DNA of 40,074 nt from Mycobacterium sp. (GTDB lineage: Bacteria > Actinomycetota > Actinomycetes > Mycobacteriales > Mycobacteriaceae), in the NCBI GenBank assembly GCA_018882965.1, contig VEQY01000027.1, positions 1 through 40,074 of the forward strand, read 5' to 3'. The first letter of the stretch is position 1, and each line of letters begins with the position of its first letter. Below are positions 31,995-38,835 of the stretch, piece after piece. A program made the translations under genes and the position numbers. The notes beneath the pieces are model-generated. The model saw only the letters and a list, made by a program, of their open reading frames with translations. It ran no database searches and was not told the DNA's origin.

Positions 31995-32828
31995 TCAGCC
32001 GGCTAGTCGACGCAGCACCGAGGACGTCAGTGAATACGTCAGTGCCCCGGCGGCCAGTGCGGTGAGCCCGACGGCGGCGGTGGTGGCCACGGCGGCGCCA
32101 GACGGAGCGGGGATCCTGCTGCGCAGCGGTACCGGGCGGGTGAACGTCAGGCTGGGCCAACCGCGCGCGGCGGCTTCTCTCCTCAGCGCGCGGTCGGCGT
32201 TGACCACCGTCGGGTGACCCACCGCCTCGAGCATCGCGAGGTCGGCGATGGAGTCGGAGTAGGCGTAACAGTGCTCCAGCGGGTAGCCCTCCAGAACGGC
32301 CAGTTCGCGGATCGCGGCGGCTTTCGCTTCGCCGTGACAGTAGAACTCGACGTCGCCGGTGTACTTCCCGTCCTCGACCACCATGCGGGTGGCCATCGCG
32401 TGCGTGGCGCCCAGGGCGCGTGCGATCGGCGCGACGATCTCCTCTCCGGACGCGGAGACGACGACGACGTCGCGGCCGCAGAGCCGATGGTCGGCGATCA
32501 GTTCGGCGGCCTCGGCGAAGATCAGCGGGTCGACGATTTCGTGCAGCGTCTCGTTGACGATCGTCCGCACTTGCTCGACGTCCCACCCCGCGCACATGCT
32601 CGTCACGTAGGACCGCATCCGGTCCATCTGGTCGCGGTCGGCTCCGGACATCACCAGCAGGAATTGCGCGTAACTGGCTTTGAGCACGGCCCGGCGGTTG
32701 AGCAGGCCCTGGCTGACGAAGGGCCGATTGAACGCGAGTGCGCTGGACTTGGCGATGACCGTCTTGTCCAGGTCGAAGAACGCCGCGGTGCGGAATGGCT
32801 CGGCGGCCGGCCGGTTGGTCTTGCTCAC
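31995..32828 (-). CDS. HAD-IB family phosphatase with C-terminal membrane segment (Rv3661-like)
   Basis: 277 aa SerB-like HAD hydrolase. Motif I FFDLDKT has D19 and D21, motif II is VVVSASGEEIV, motif III lysine is in HGEAKAAAI, and motif IV is AYSDSIADLAMLE. A hydrophobic helix near the C-terminus (about 246-270) suggests membrane association. The phosphate substrate is unknown. The GTG start at 32828 is 6 nt after TATCCT (leaderless). The gene is flanked by two noncoding RNAs, Ms1-like downstream and 6C upstream, an arrangement shared with M. tuberculosis Rv3661. Confidence 0.9.
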   Translation of the reverse strand: MSKTNRPAAEPFRTAAFFDLDKTVIAKSSALAFNRPFVSQGLLNRRAVLKASYAQFLLVMSGADRDQMDRMRSYVTSMCAGWDVEQVRTIVNETLHEIVDPLIFAEAAELIADHRLCGRDVVVVSASGEEIVAPIARALGATHAMATRMVVEDGKYTGDVEFYCHGEAKAAAIRELAVLEGYPLEHCYAYSDSIADLAMLEAVGHPTVVNADRALRREAAARGWPSLTFTRPVPLRSRIPAPSGAAVATTAAVGLTALAAGALTYSLTSSVLRRLAG

Positions 32829-32834
32829 CTATTC

Positions 32835-32840
32835 AGGATA
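32835..32840 (-). promoter_or_regulatory. -10 element of the HAD phosphatase gene
   Basis: TATCCT on the minus strand, 6 nt before GTG 32828. Confidence 0.5.
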
Positions 32841-32905
32841 GGCGTGTCGGACCTCGCCGGGGCCGCCCGAAATGGCAGGACCGGTCACCTGGCGCGGCCT
32901 GAAAC

Positions 32906-32916
32906 TTCACAGTGAA
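32906..32916. repeat. Perfect 11-bp palindrome upstream of the 6C RNA
   Basis: TTCAC-A-GTGAA, in the gap between the HAD gene and the 6C RNA promoter. It could be an operator for either; no regulator assigned. Confidence 0.35.
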
Positions 32917-32966
32917 CTCGTGGTTTCGGCTGCCCGGACAGCCTATTTCGGCCGGGTTCGGCTGTG

Positions 32967-32972
32967 TATATT
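32967..32972 (+). promoter_or_regulatory. -10 element of the 6C sRNA with overlapping dyad
   Basis: TATATT, the most AT-rich -10 in the window, about 7 nt before the predicted RNA start. It sits inside GTGTATATTCAC (32964-32975), a near-palindrome matching its reverse complement at 10 of 12 positions, so a bound protein would block the promoter. A second candidate -10 is TACGCT at 32988-32993. Confidence 0.5.
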
Positions 32973-32979
32973 CACGTTT

Positions 32980-33075
32980 ACTCGGCGTACGCTGAGTGTG
33001 CATCAGCCCGACCCCCCGGGGCTGATGTACGACGACCCTCGCCTCCTCCCCCCCTGGCGAGGGTCGTCCTTTTTT
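32980..33075 (+). ncRNA. 6C small RNA (B11-like)
   Basis: Two hairpins in series. Stem 1 is CATCAGCCC/GGGCTGATG (33001-33009 with 33019-33027) with loop GACCCCCCG, holding six cytosines. Stem 2 is GACGACCCTCGCC/GGCGAGGGTCGTC (33031-33043 with 33056-33068) with a 12-nt loop holding seven consecutive cytosines, followed by six T (33070-33075), a textbook intrinsic terminator. Paired hairpins with six or more loop cytosines define the actinobacterial 6C RNA. The M. tuberculosis member B11 (about 93 nt) lies between Rv3660c and Rv3661, exactly as here. The C-rich loops are thought to pair with G-rich mRNA sites; targets include cell-division and secretion genes. The 5' end is inferred from the -10 position. 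Confidence 0.88.
33031..33075 (+). terminator. Intrinsic terminator of the 6C sRNA
   Basis: A 13-bp perfect stem followed by six T. It is the only classical U-tract terminator I see in the window, and it forms the second hairpin of the 6C RNA. Confidence 0.85.
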
Positions 33076-33223
33076 CCGGTGACCTTCTCGGTGCCCTTGT
33101 TGGCGTCCCTCTCGGTGTTGCCGGCGCGGGGCGGTCGTACCCCGCTGTCCCCAGATCCCCGCTCATCCCCAACTGCCGTGTGGCCCCGTTGCGCCCGCCG
33201 AATCCCCGCGGCACCGTGGGCCC

Positions 33224-34285
33224 ATGTCCGACAGCGCGCCCGTGGTGCTCACCCTGCTCGCCGGGTTCGAGGTGTCGCAGAGCGCCGAGCGGGTGACCGC
33301 CGCGGCGGGAGCGCGCATCGTCCGGGCTCGCACCCCCAGCGCCAGAGCCTGGCGTGCCGCCGCTGCGGTCATCGTCGATGCGGATGGTGCACGCCAGTGC
33401 GTCCAGGCCGGACTGTCCCGGCGCGAGGCGGTGTTCCTGGTGGGCGCGTGCGAGCCGTCACCCGCGGCGTGGGCGGCCGCGGTTGAGGTCGGCGCGCAGC
33501 GCTTGTTCGCTCTGCCCCAACAGGAATCGGAGTTGCTGGGACTGCTCTCCGAGGCCGTCGAGGCCGCGGTGGCGCCGGCGCGGCGGGGAAGGGTCATCGC
33601 CGTCACCGCGGGCCGCGGTGGCGGCGGGGCGTCGGTGTTCGCCACCGCGCTCGCGCAGCTGGCCGGCGACGCGCTCATCGTCGATCTCGATCCCGGTGGT
33701 GGCGGCATCGACCTGGTGGCCGGTGTGGAGTCCGTTGCCGGTCTGCGATGGCCCGACCTGAATCTCGGCAGCGGTCGCCTCGGCTGGGACGCCGTTCGCG
33801 CGGTGCTGCCGCGTCGCCTCGGCGTCAGCGTGCTCTCGTCCTCGCGCAGTGTTGTCGAGATCGCGCCCGAACCGGCCGCCGCCATCATCGAGGCGGGCCG
33901 GCGCGGCGGGGTGACCGTGGTCTGCGACGTGCCCCGGCATCTCACCGCGGCCGGGCTGTATGCCGTGGAGGCGGCCGATCTGGTCGTCGTGGTCACCCCC
34001 TGCGACGTGCGTGGCATCGCGGCCGCCGCCGCATCGGTCGGCATCGTGCGTACGGTCAACCCGTCCGTCGGGTTGGTGGTGCGCGGGCCGTCCCCCGGTG
34101 GCCTTCGTCCGCGGGAGGCCGGGGCGGCCGTGTCGGCGCCCGTGCTGGCCGCGATGCGGCCCGAACCGATGCTCGACCGCAGGCTTGAGACAGGCGGCCT
34201 GCGTCTGGGCCGCCGGTCACCGCTGGCCGCCGCAGCACGACGGGTGCTGGCGCTCGAGGCACTGACCGGGGTGCGTGCCGCATGA
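33224..34285 (+). CDS. ssd: Septum site-determining/CpaE-like protein Ssd (Rv3660c-like)
   Basis: 353 aa, two-part protein. The N-terminal receiver-like domain (about 1-115) lacks a clear phospho-aspartate, and a MinD/CpaE-type P-loop domain follows. The deviant Walker A reads TAGRGGGGASVF (128-139), where both signature lysines are missing, although switch-like VDLDPGGGGIDL and CDVPRHL remain. ATP binding may therefore be weak or lost. Family: helicase/secretion neighbourhood CpaE-like proteins, the TadZ that localises Tad pili. Rv3660c was named Ssd because overexpression disturbs septation. ATG 33224 has no clear Shine-Dalgarno sequence. The stop overlaps tadA (ATGA). Confidence 0.88.
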   Translation: MSDSAPVVLTLLAGFEVSQSAERVTAAAGARIVRARTPSARAWRAAAAVIVDADGARQCVQAGLSRREAVFLVGACEPSPAAWAAAVEVGAQRLFALPQQESELLGLLSEAVEAAVAPARRGRVIAVTAGRGGGGASVFATALAQLAGDALIVDLDPGGGGIDLVAGVESVAGLRWPDLNLGSGRLGWDAVRAVLPRRLGVSVLSSSRSVVEIAPEPAAAIIEAGRRGGVTVVCDVPRHLTAAGLYAVEAADLVVVVTPCDVRGIAAAAASVGIVRTVNPSVGLVVRGPSPGGLRPREAGAAVSAPVLAAMRPEPMLDRRLETGGLRLGRRSPLAAAARRVLALEALTGVRAA

Positions 34286-35445
34286 GCGGGTCACTGATCG
34301 ACCGGGTTCGTGAACGCCTCGCCGCCGAGCCCGCGCTCCCGGGGCCGGCCAGGGTCGCCGCCGCCATCCGGGCCGAATCCGGCGGCGTGCTCGGTGACGC
34401 CGCTGTGCTGAGCAACCTGCGGCTGCTGGAGACCGAACTCACCGGCGCCGGTCCGCTCGAACCGCTCCTGCGGGCCGAAGGCACCACCGATGTTCTGGTC
34501 ACCGCCCCGGACGCCGTCTGGGTGGACGACGGACATGGATTGCGGCGCAGCGGGATTCGGTTTCCCGACGAGGCGTCGGTACGCAGGCTCGCGCAGCGGC
34601 TCGCCGCCGCCGCAGGCCGACGGCTCGACGACGCGCAGCCCTGGGTCGACGGACAGCTCGTCGGTATGGGGGGCCCGTTGCAGAGCGTGCGGCTGCACGC
34701 GGTTCTGCCGCCGGTCGCCGCCGGTGGAACATGTCTGTCACTGCGGGTGTTGCGGCCGGCCACCCAGGATCTGCCCGCTCTCATCGCGGCAGGCGCGATC
34801 GCACCGGAGGCCGCAGAGTTGGTCAGCTCCGTGATCGCGGCCCGGCTGGCATTCCTGATCTCCGGAGGGACCGGCGCCGGCAAGACGACCCTGTTGGCCG
34901 CGGCCCTGGGTGCCGTCGCCGGGCACGAACGGATCATCTGCGTCGAGGACGCGCCCGAGTTGGCGCCGCGGCACCCGCATCTGGTCCGGCTGGTGGCCCG
35001 CAGTGCCAACGTCGAAGGCGCCGGCGAGATCACCCTTCGTCAACTGGTCCGCCAGGCGCTGCGGATGCGGCCCGACCGCCTGGTCGTCGGGGAGGTGCGG
35101 GGCGCGGAGGTCGCCGATCTGCTGGCGGCCCTCAACACCGGTCACGACGGGGGAGCCGGAACCGTGCACGCCAATAGTCCCGTCGAGGTGCCGGCCCGCC
35201 TGGAGGCGCTCGCGGCGCTGGCCGGCATGGACCGGGCCGCACTGCACGGGCAACTGGCGGCGGCGGTACAGGTGCTCCTGCACGTCCGCCGCGGTGCAGG
35301 CGGCCGCCGTCTGGACGAGATCGCACTGCTGAGACCCGACGACGCCGGACGGGTGGGCGTGCTGCCGGTCTGGCGGGCCGGCGCCGGCATGCAGGCCGGT
35401 GCAGAGCCGCTGCGGCAGTTGATCGCCCGACGGGCGGGCAGATGA
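34282..35445 (+). CDS. tadA: Tad pilus assembly ATPase TadA (Rv3659c-like)
   Basis: 387 aa secretion ATPase that powers pilus assembly. An N-terminal domain (1-150) precedes Walker A GGTGAGKT (195-202), the Asp box ICVEDAPEL, and Walker B/His box RMRPDRLVVGEVRGAE and NTGHDGGAGTVHANSP. All catalytic motifs are intact. It belongs to the helicase/secretion neighbourhood ATPase subgroup. Start and stop overlap neighbours by ATGA. Confidence 0.95.
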   Translation: MSGSLIDRVRERLAAEPALPGPARVAAAIRAESGGVLGDAAVLSNLRLLETELTGAGPLEPLLRAEGTTDVLVTAPDAVWVDDGHGLRRSGIRFPDEASVRRLAQRLAAAAGRRLDDAQPWVDGQLVGMGGPLQSVRLHAVLPPVAAGGTCLSLRVLRPATQDLPALIAAGAIAPEAAELVSSVIAARLAFLISGGTGAGKTTLLAAALGAVAGHERIICVEDAPELAPRHPHLVRLVARSANVEGAGEITLRQLVRQALRMRPDRLVVGEVRGAEVADLLAALNTGHDGGAGTVHANSPVEVPARLEALAALAGMDRAALHGQLAAAVQVLLHVRRGAGGRRLDEIALLRPDDAGRVGVLPVWRAGAGMQAGAEPLRQLIARRAGR

Positions 35446-36236
35446 ACGCGATTTCCGGACTGCTGCTGGCCGCCGCCCTGCTGGCGCTGCCGGCGACGCC
35501 CCGGCGCGGCCCGGCCACCATCGCGGGCCGCCCCGGTGCAGCCGAGGCTCCCGCCCGGGCCGTGGCGGTGGCCGTTCTCGCCGCCGTCCTGCTGCTCGCC
35601 GTCTCGGTGTCACCGGCCGCGGCGATGTTCGCCGCCGGCGGAGCGTCGGCGCTCTGGCTGCGCCGCCGCCGACGAGGCCGCCGGAGCCTCCGCCGTAGCG
35701 AGGGTGAGGCCCTGGCGGCGGCGCTGGAGGTTCTCGTCGGTGAGCTTCGGGTGGGCGCCCATCCCGTACGGGCTGTCGCCGCTGCCGCCGGCGAGTCGAC
35801 CGGTGCTGTGCGAACCTCCCTGCAGGGCGTGTTCACCCGGGCCCGGTTGGGTGCCGACGTCGTATCAGGCCTGCGCGCGGCGGCCGCGACGTCCGCGGTC
35901 CCGGTGTACTGGGAGCGCCTCGCAGTCTGCTGGCGGTTGGCCGCTGAACACGGCTTGGCGATGTCGGAGCTGATGCAGACCGCACGGCGCGACATCATCG
36001 ACCGCCAGCGATTCGGCGACCGCGTCGAGGCCGGACTGGCCGGCGCGCGAGCCACCGCCGCCATCTTGGCCGCGCTGCCCGCGCTCGGGGTGCTGCTGGG
36101 CCAGCTCGTCGGGGCCGATGCGGTTGGCTTCCTGCTCGGCGGCGGATCAGGCGGCTGGCTCCTGCTGGCCGGCGGGACCCTGATCGGCGCCGGCCTAGCG
36201 TGGTCGGATCGGATCATCGACGGGCACCGCGAATGA
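35442..36236 (+). CDS. tadB: Tad pilus assembly membrane protein TadB (Rv3658c-like)
   Basis: 264 aa. Transmembrane segments lie at about 5-20, 35-65, 205-225 and 235-255. The central cytoplasmic T2SSF domain includes [18 protein letters not shown] and ISELMQ-type helices ([13 protein letters not shown]). It forms the inner-membrane platform with TadC. ATG 35442 overlaps the tadA stop. Confidence 0.9.
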   Translation: MNAISGLLLAAALLALPATPRRGPATIAGRPGAAEAPARAVAVAVLAAVLLLAVSVSPAAAMFAAGGASALWLRRRRRGRRSLRRSEGEALAAALEVLVGELRVGAHPVRAVAAAAGESTGAVRTSLQGVFTRARLGADVVSGLRAAAATSAVPVYWERLAVCWRLAAEHGLAMSELMQTARRDIIDRQRFGDRVEAGLAGARATAAILAALPALGVLLGQLVGADAVGFLLGGGSGGWLLLAGGTLIGAGLAWSDRIIDGHRE

Positions 36237-36820
36237 ACACGGTCAGCACGGCGGCGCTGTTGCTGGCGGTGGCCGCACTGCTGGGAGTGGGCCGGTCAGG
36301 GATGCTGCTGCGGCGGGGCGCCCACGGCGATCGGCGTGCGGAGCCGGTCAGCCGCCGACCCAGCGCTGACCCGCTGGCCACTGCCTCCGCCCTCGACGTC
36401 ATGGCCGTGTGCCTGTCGGCGGGTATGACGGTCTGTGCAGCCGCTTCGGCGACCGCGGCGTCAGCACCGCCACAGCTGCGCTCGATTCTGCTGCGCGCCG
36501 CCGACCTGTTGCGACTGGGCGCGGATCCGGACACAGCATGGTCGGTCGGCGCTGGCAACGCAGACCCCGCCTCGGAGGCGCTGGTCCGGCTGGCGCGACG
36601 CTCGGCGCAGTCCGGCAGCGCGCTGGCGCGCGGAGTGGCCGAACTCGCCGAGCGCTCCCGTCAGGATGCCGCCCACGCAGCCTCGGCCGCCGCTGAGCGT
36701 GCGGGCGTTCTGATCGCCGGGCCGTTGGGCCTGTGCTTCCTGCCGGCCTTCGTCTGCCTCGGGGTGGTTCCCGTGGTGGCCGGGCTGGCCGGCGACGTCT
36801 TCTCTGTGGGCCCGCTATGA
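36233..36820 (+). CDS. tadC: Tad pilus assembly membrane protein TadC (Rv3657c-like)
   Basis: 195 aa, shorter than typical TadC (about 300 aa) but like the mycobacterial homologues. An N-terminal transmembrane helix (4-22), T2SSF domain with DVMAVCLSAGMTVCAAA and ARRSAQSGSALARGVAELAERSR, and two closing helices (about 155-190). ATG 36233 overlaps the tadB stop (ATGA); an earlier start at 36200 is out of the coupling context. The TadC stop (TGA) itself overlaps an ATG (36817) in the TadE frame. Confidence 0.88.
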   Translation: MNTVSTAALLLAVAALLGVGRSGMLLRRGAHGDRRAEPVSRRPSADPLATASALDVMAVCLSAGMTVCAAASATAASAPPQLRSILLRAADLLRLGADPDTAWSVGAGNADPASEALVRLARRSAQSGSALARGVAELAERSRQDAAHAASAAAERAGVLIAGPLGLCFLPAFVCLGVVPVVAGLAGDVFSVGPL

Positions 36821-36868
36821 CCGCGGTGACCGAAAACCCCTTTAGTCCAGAGTCAGAAGAGAGGAAAA

Positions 36869-37063
36869 ATGTTGCTCCACTTGATATTTCAGCGATTGAC
36901 GGCCTTATCCCACGACGAGTCAGGCATGTCCACCGTCGAGTACGCGATCGGAACGATTGCCGCAGCGGCCTTCGGCGCGATCCTTTACAACGTCGTCACC
37001 GGCGACTCGATCGTCAGTGCGCTGACCGCGATCATCAATCGCGCGCTGAACACCGGCGTGTAG
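36869..37063 (+). CDS. Flp-like pilin, DUF4244 (Rv3656c-like)
   Basis: 64 aa prepilin. A leader of 19 residues ends in G, the predicted prepilin peptidase site is DESG/MSTVEYAIG with E+5 and Y+6 as in Flp pilins, then a hydrophobic helix (about 24-45) and a short hydrophilic tail ending TGV. Major subunit of the Tad pilus by analogy. ATG 36869 follows GAGAGG closely (about four-base spacing). It lies 48 nt after tadC in a low-GC gap, the only non-overlapping junction in the locus, so its expression may be set separately. Confidence 0.9.
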   Translation: MLLHLIFQRLTALSHDESGMSTVEYAIGTIAAAAFGAILYNVVTGDSIVSALTAIINRALNTGV

Positions 37064-37377
37064 GCGACGGTGGCTTCAGCACCGTCGAGGCCGCGCTGGC
37101 GATCGCGACGCTGGTCTCGGTGCTGCTGCTGTGCGGCGCGGCCATCTCCGCAGTGTCGTTGCAGGTGCGCTGCATCGACGCCGCGCGCGAAGCGGCACGG
37201 CTGGCGGCCCGCGGTGACGAGCGGGCGGTCAGTGCCGCCGGCAGCGTCGCACCGGGGGCCGCGGTGGATCTTCGCCGGGATGGTCGCTATGTGCGCGCCC
37301 GGGTCGCCGGGCGTTCGCCGATGCTGCCCGGCGTTGTCGTCGTCGCCGAGGCGCTCGCCGCGATCGAGCCGCGATGA
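37060..37377 (+). CDS. tadE: TadE-like pseudopilin (Rv3655c-like), start codon uncertain
   Basis: About 105 aa. The pseudopilin motif GDGG/FSTVEAALAIATLVSVLLLCGAAI (with E+5) starts essentially at the N-terminus, then a 70-residue extracytoplasmic domain. No ATG, GTG or TTG exists in frame near here: the codon before GGC-GAC-GGT is GTA (37060-37062), overlapping the pilin stop. The only upstream canonical start with context is ATG 36817, which overlaps the tadC stop but would make an 85-residue leader through the pilin gene in another frame. The start is therefore unresolved. The gene is clearly real by motif and codon bias. Confidence 0.8.
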   Translation, partial: VGDGGFSTVEAALAIATLVSVLLLCGAAISAVSLQVRCIDAAREAARLAARGDERAVSAAGSVAPGAAVDLRRDGRYVRARVAGRSPMLPGVVVVAEALAAIEPR

Positions 37378-37708
37378 CACCGGATCGGCGACCGTCCTCG
37401 CGGCCATCCTGATCGCCGCGCTGCTGTCGATGACCGCCGGGGCGCTGATGCTCGGTGCCGCGGTGGTCGCACGACACCGTGCTCAAGCCGCGGCGGACCT
37501 GGCGGCTCTCGCGGGTGCGGGCCGCCTCCCGGGCGGACCGGACCTCGCCTGTCGCGAAGCGCAGGCCGTCGCCGCGGCGATGCGGTCGGCACTGCAGGCC
37601 TGCGAGGTCGATCGACTCGATGTCGTGGTGCGCGTGTGGGTCGAACCTGGCCGGATCGGCGGACGCGCCGCAGCCTCCGCACGCGCCGGCCCGGCGGCCC
37701 TCGGTTAA
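37334..37708 (+). CDS. TadE/TadG-like helicase-neighbourhood protein (Rv3654c-like), start uncertain
   Basis: About 124 aa with TTG 37334 (MSSSPRRSPRSSRDDTGSATV). An N-terminal hydrophobic helix SATVLAAILIAALLSMTAGALMLG is followed by the typical TadG/TadE-like HRAQAAADLAALAGA and a cysteine-containing domain. An ATG at 37374 overlaps the tadE stop but lies in the wrong frame, so either the TTG is used, or a one-base shift separates start and gene. Recognised as the helicase/secretion neighbourhood TadE-like family. The stop TAA lies within TTAA shared with the convergent Rv3651-like gene. Confidence 0.75.
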   Translation: MSSSPRRSPRSSRDDTGSATVLAAILIAALLSMTAGALMLGAAVVARHRAQAAADLAALAGAGRLPGGPDLACREAQAVAAAMRSALQACEVDRLDVVVRVWVEPGRIGGRAAASARAGPAALG

Positions 37709-38733
37709 TCCGACTCCGTGCCGTCGGGTTTCAGGCCGGCGTCGGCGAGTTCCTCCGCGGTCGGTAGGCGCAGCGTCACCAGCCCGCCGTAGATCCCCTC
37801 ATCGAGTTCGATCCGGTTGATGGTGGCGTGAATCGGCACCCAGTCGCTCTGTGGGCCCGGCAATCGCAGCACGGCAGTGGTCATACCGGTCTCAAGATCC
37901 GCCTGCATCCGATCGGCATGGTGCTCCCGGTCGGCGGGGTGCATGGTGACCGGGTTTCGCCAGTCGTAGAGCGGGCAGGGGTCGTCGACCCACTTGAGCA
38001 GGGTCCAGTTCGACAGATCGACGATCGCCCGGTAGACACCGGGCTGGGCCAGGCCGTCGAGGATGCGCTGGGCGAGGTGGTCCGGGGCGATCGGGGCCGC
38101 ACCGACCTGCTCAACGATGTTCATCGACCGGGCGATCAGATGCTCGCTGCCGTCCTCCCCCGTTTCCATCAGCGTTCGACTACACCAGCCGACCCGGCGG
38201 AACATGCCCTGCCTGTCGGTGAAACCCCATGTGGTGGCATAGGTTCGGCCCGGCGCAAGATCGATCGCCCACGCCAGGGTGTGCGCTTCGCCCGGGTTGA
38301 GACTGCGGCTCGGAACGTCGTCGGCCAGGGGGCGGCCGGTGAGCGACTCCACCGCGGGGTCCATCCCGACGTTCTCGAGGAACTCGATCGTGGCGGTGCT
38401 CTCGCGGAGGGTCAGATCCGTCTTGAGCGGTCCGGGTATCGGGCGGTCCGGAGGTTCGGCGTCGGGCGTGCCGCACCACACGTGGACGCCGTGGATGCGC
38501 CCGTCGGGCATCTGCACCGGCTCGGTACGGATCACGCGCCTGTTTTTCGGGGTGATGCTGGCCAGCCCGGCACCGGCGTCCACGGTCTCGGCGATCGCGG
38601 TCTGGATCGCGGCCAGGTGGGGGCTGCGGCGCAGGAACGTGGCGATCGGAACGAAGTTCTTCATCTGCCGGCCCTGGGCGACGACGTCGGGTTGGTCGCC
38701 CAGCGTCTCCACCAGCAGCCAGTCCTGCGTCAC
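37705..38733 (-). CDS. Rv3651-like sensor protein
   Basis: 342 aa soluble protein, no membrane segment. The M. tuberculosis homologue Rv3651 has a solved structure with tandem sensor-like (PAS/GAF-type) domains; here the repeats of beta-rich segments (FVPIATFLRRSP, WAIDLAPGRTYATTWGF, YRAIVDLSNWTLLKWVDD) are compatible, but the ligand is unknown. GTG 38733 is 6 nt after TAGGCT (leaderless). It lies between the helicase and Tad genes and is transcribed against the Tad operon. Confidence 0.8.
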   Translation of the reverse strand: MTQDWLLVETLGDQPDVVAQGRQMKNFVPIATFLRRSPHLAAIQTAIAETVDAGAGLASITPKNRRVIRTEPVQMPDGRIHGVHVWCGTPDAEPPDRPIPGPLKTDLTLRESTATIEFLENVGMDPAVESLTGRPLADDVPSRSLNPGEAHTLAWAIDLAPGRTYATTWGFTDRQGMFRRVGWCSRTLMETGEDGSEHLIARSMNIVEQVGAAPIAPDHLAQRILDGLAQPGVYRAIVDLSNWTLLKWVDDPCPLYDWRNPVTMHPADREHHADRMQADLETGMTTAVLRLPGPQSDWVPIHATINRIELDEGIYGGLVTLRLPTAEELADAGLKPDGTESD

Positions 38734-38739
38734 GGCGTC

Positions 38740-38745
38740 AGCCTA
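38740..38745 (-). promoter_or_regulatory. -10 element of the Rv3651-like gene
   Basis: TAGGCT on the minus strand, 6 nt before GTG 38733. Confidence 0.5.
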
Positions 38746-38835
38746 GCCGCGATGTTGAACGACGACCCGGCGGCGGCGTAACCTACCTTCACGCCTGCGT
38801 GCTTGCCGACGGATCGCGTTGTCCGACCGTTCGAC

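Noticed and set aside
32961..32975. GTGTATATTCAC as a Crp site
   Set aside because: The spacing between GTG and CAC is six, not the eight required by the Crp consensus.
36733..37060. Long TadE-frame extension through the pilin gene as true coding sequence
   Set aside because: The extension translates to arginine/histidine/aspartate-rich shadow residues and its codon bias follows the pilin frame. Kept only as a start-codon alternative in the findings.
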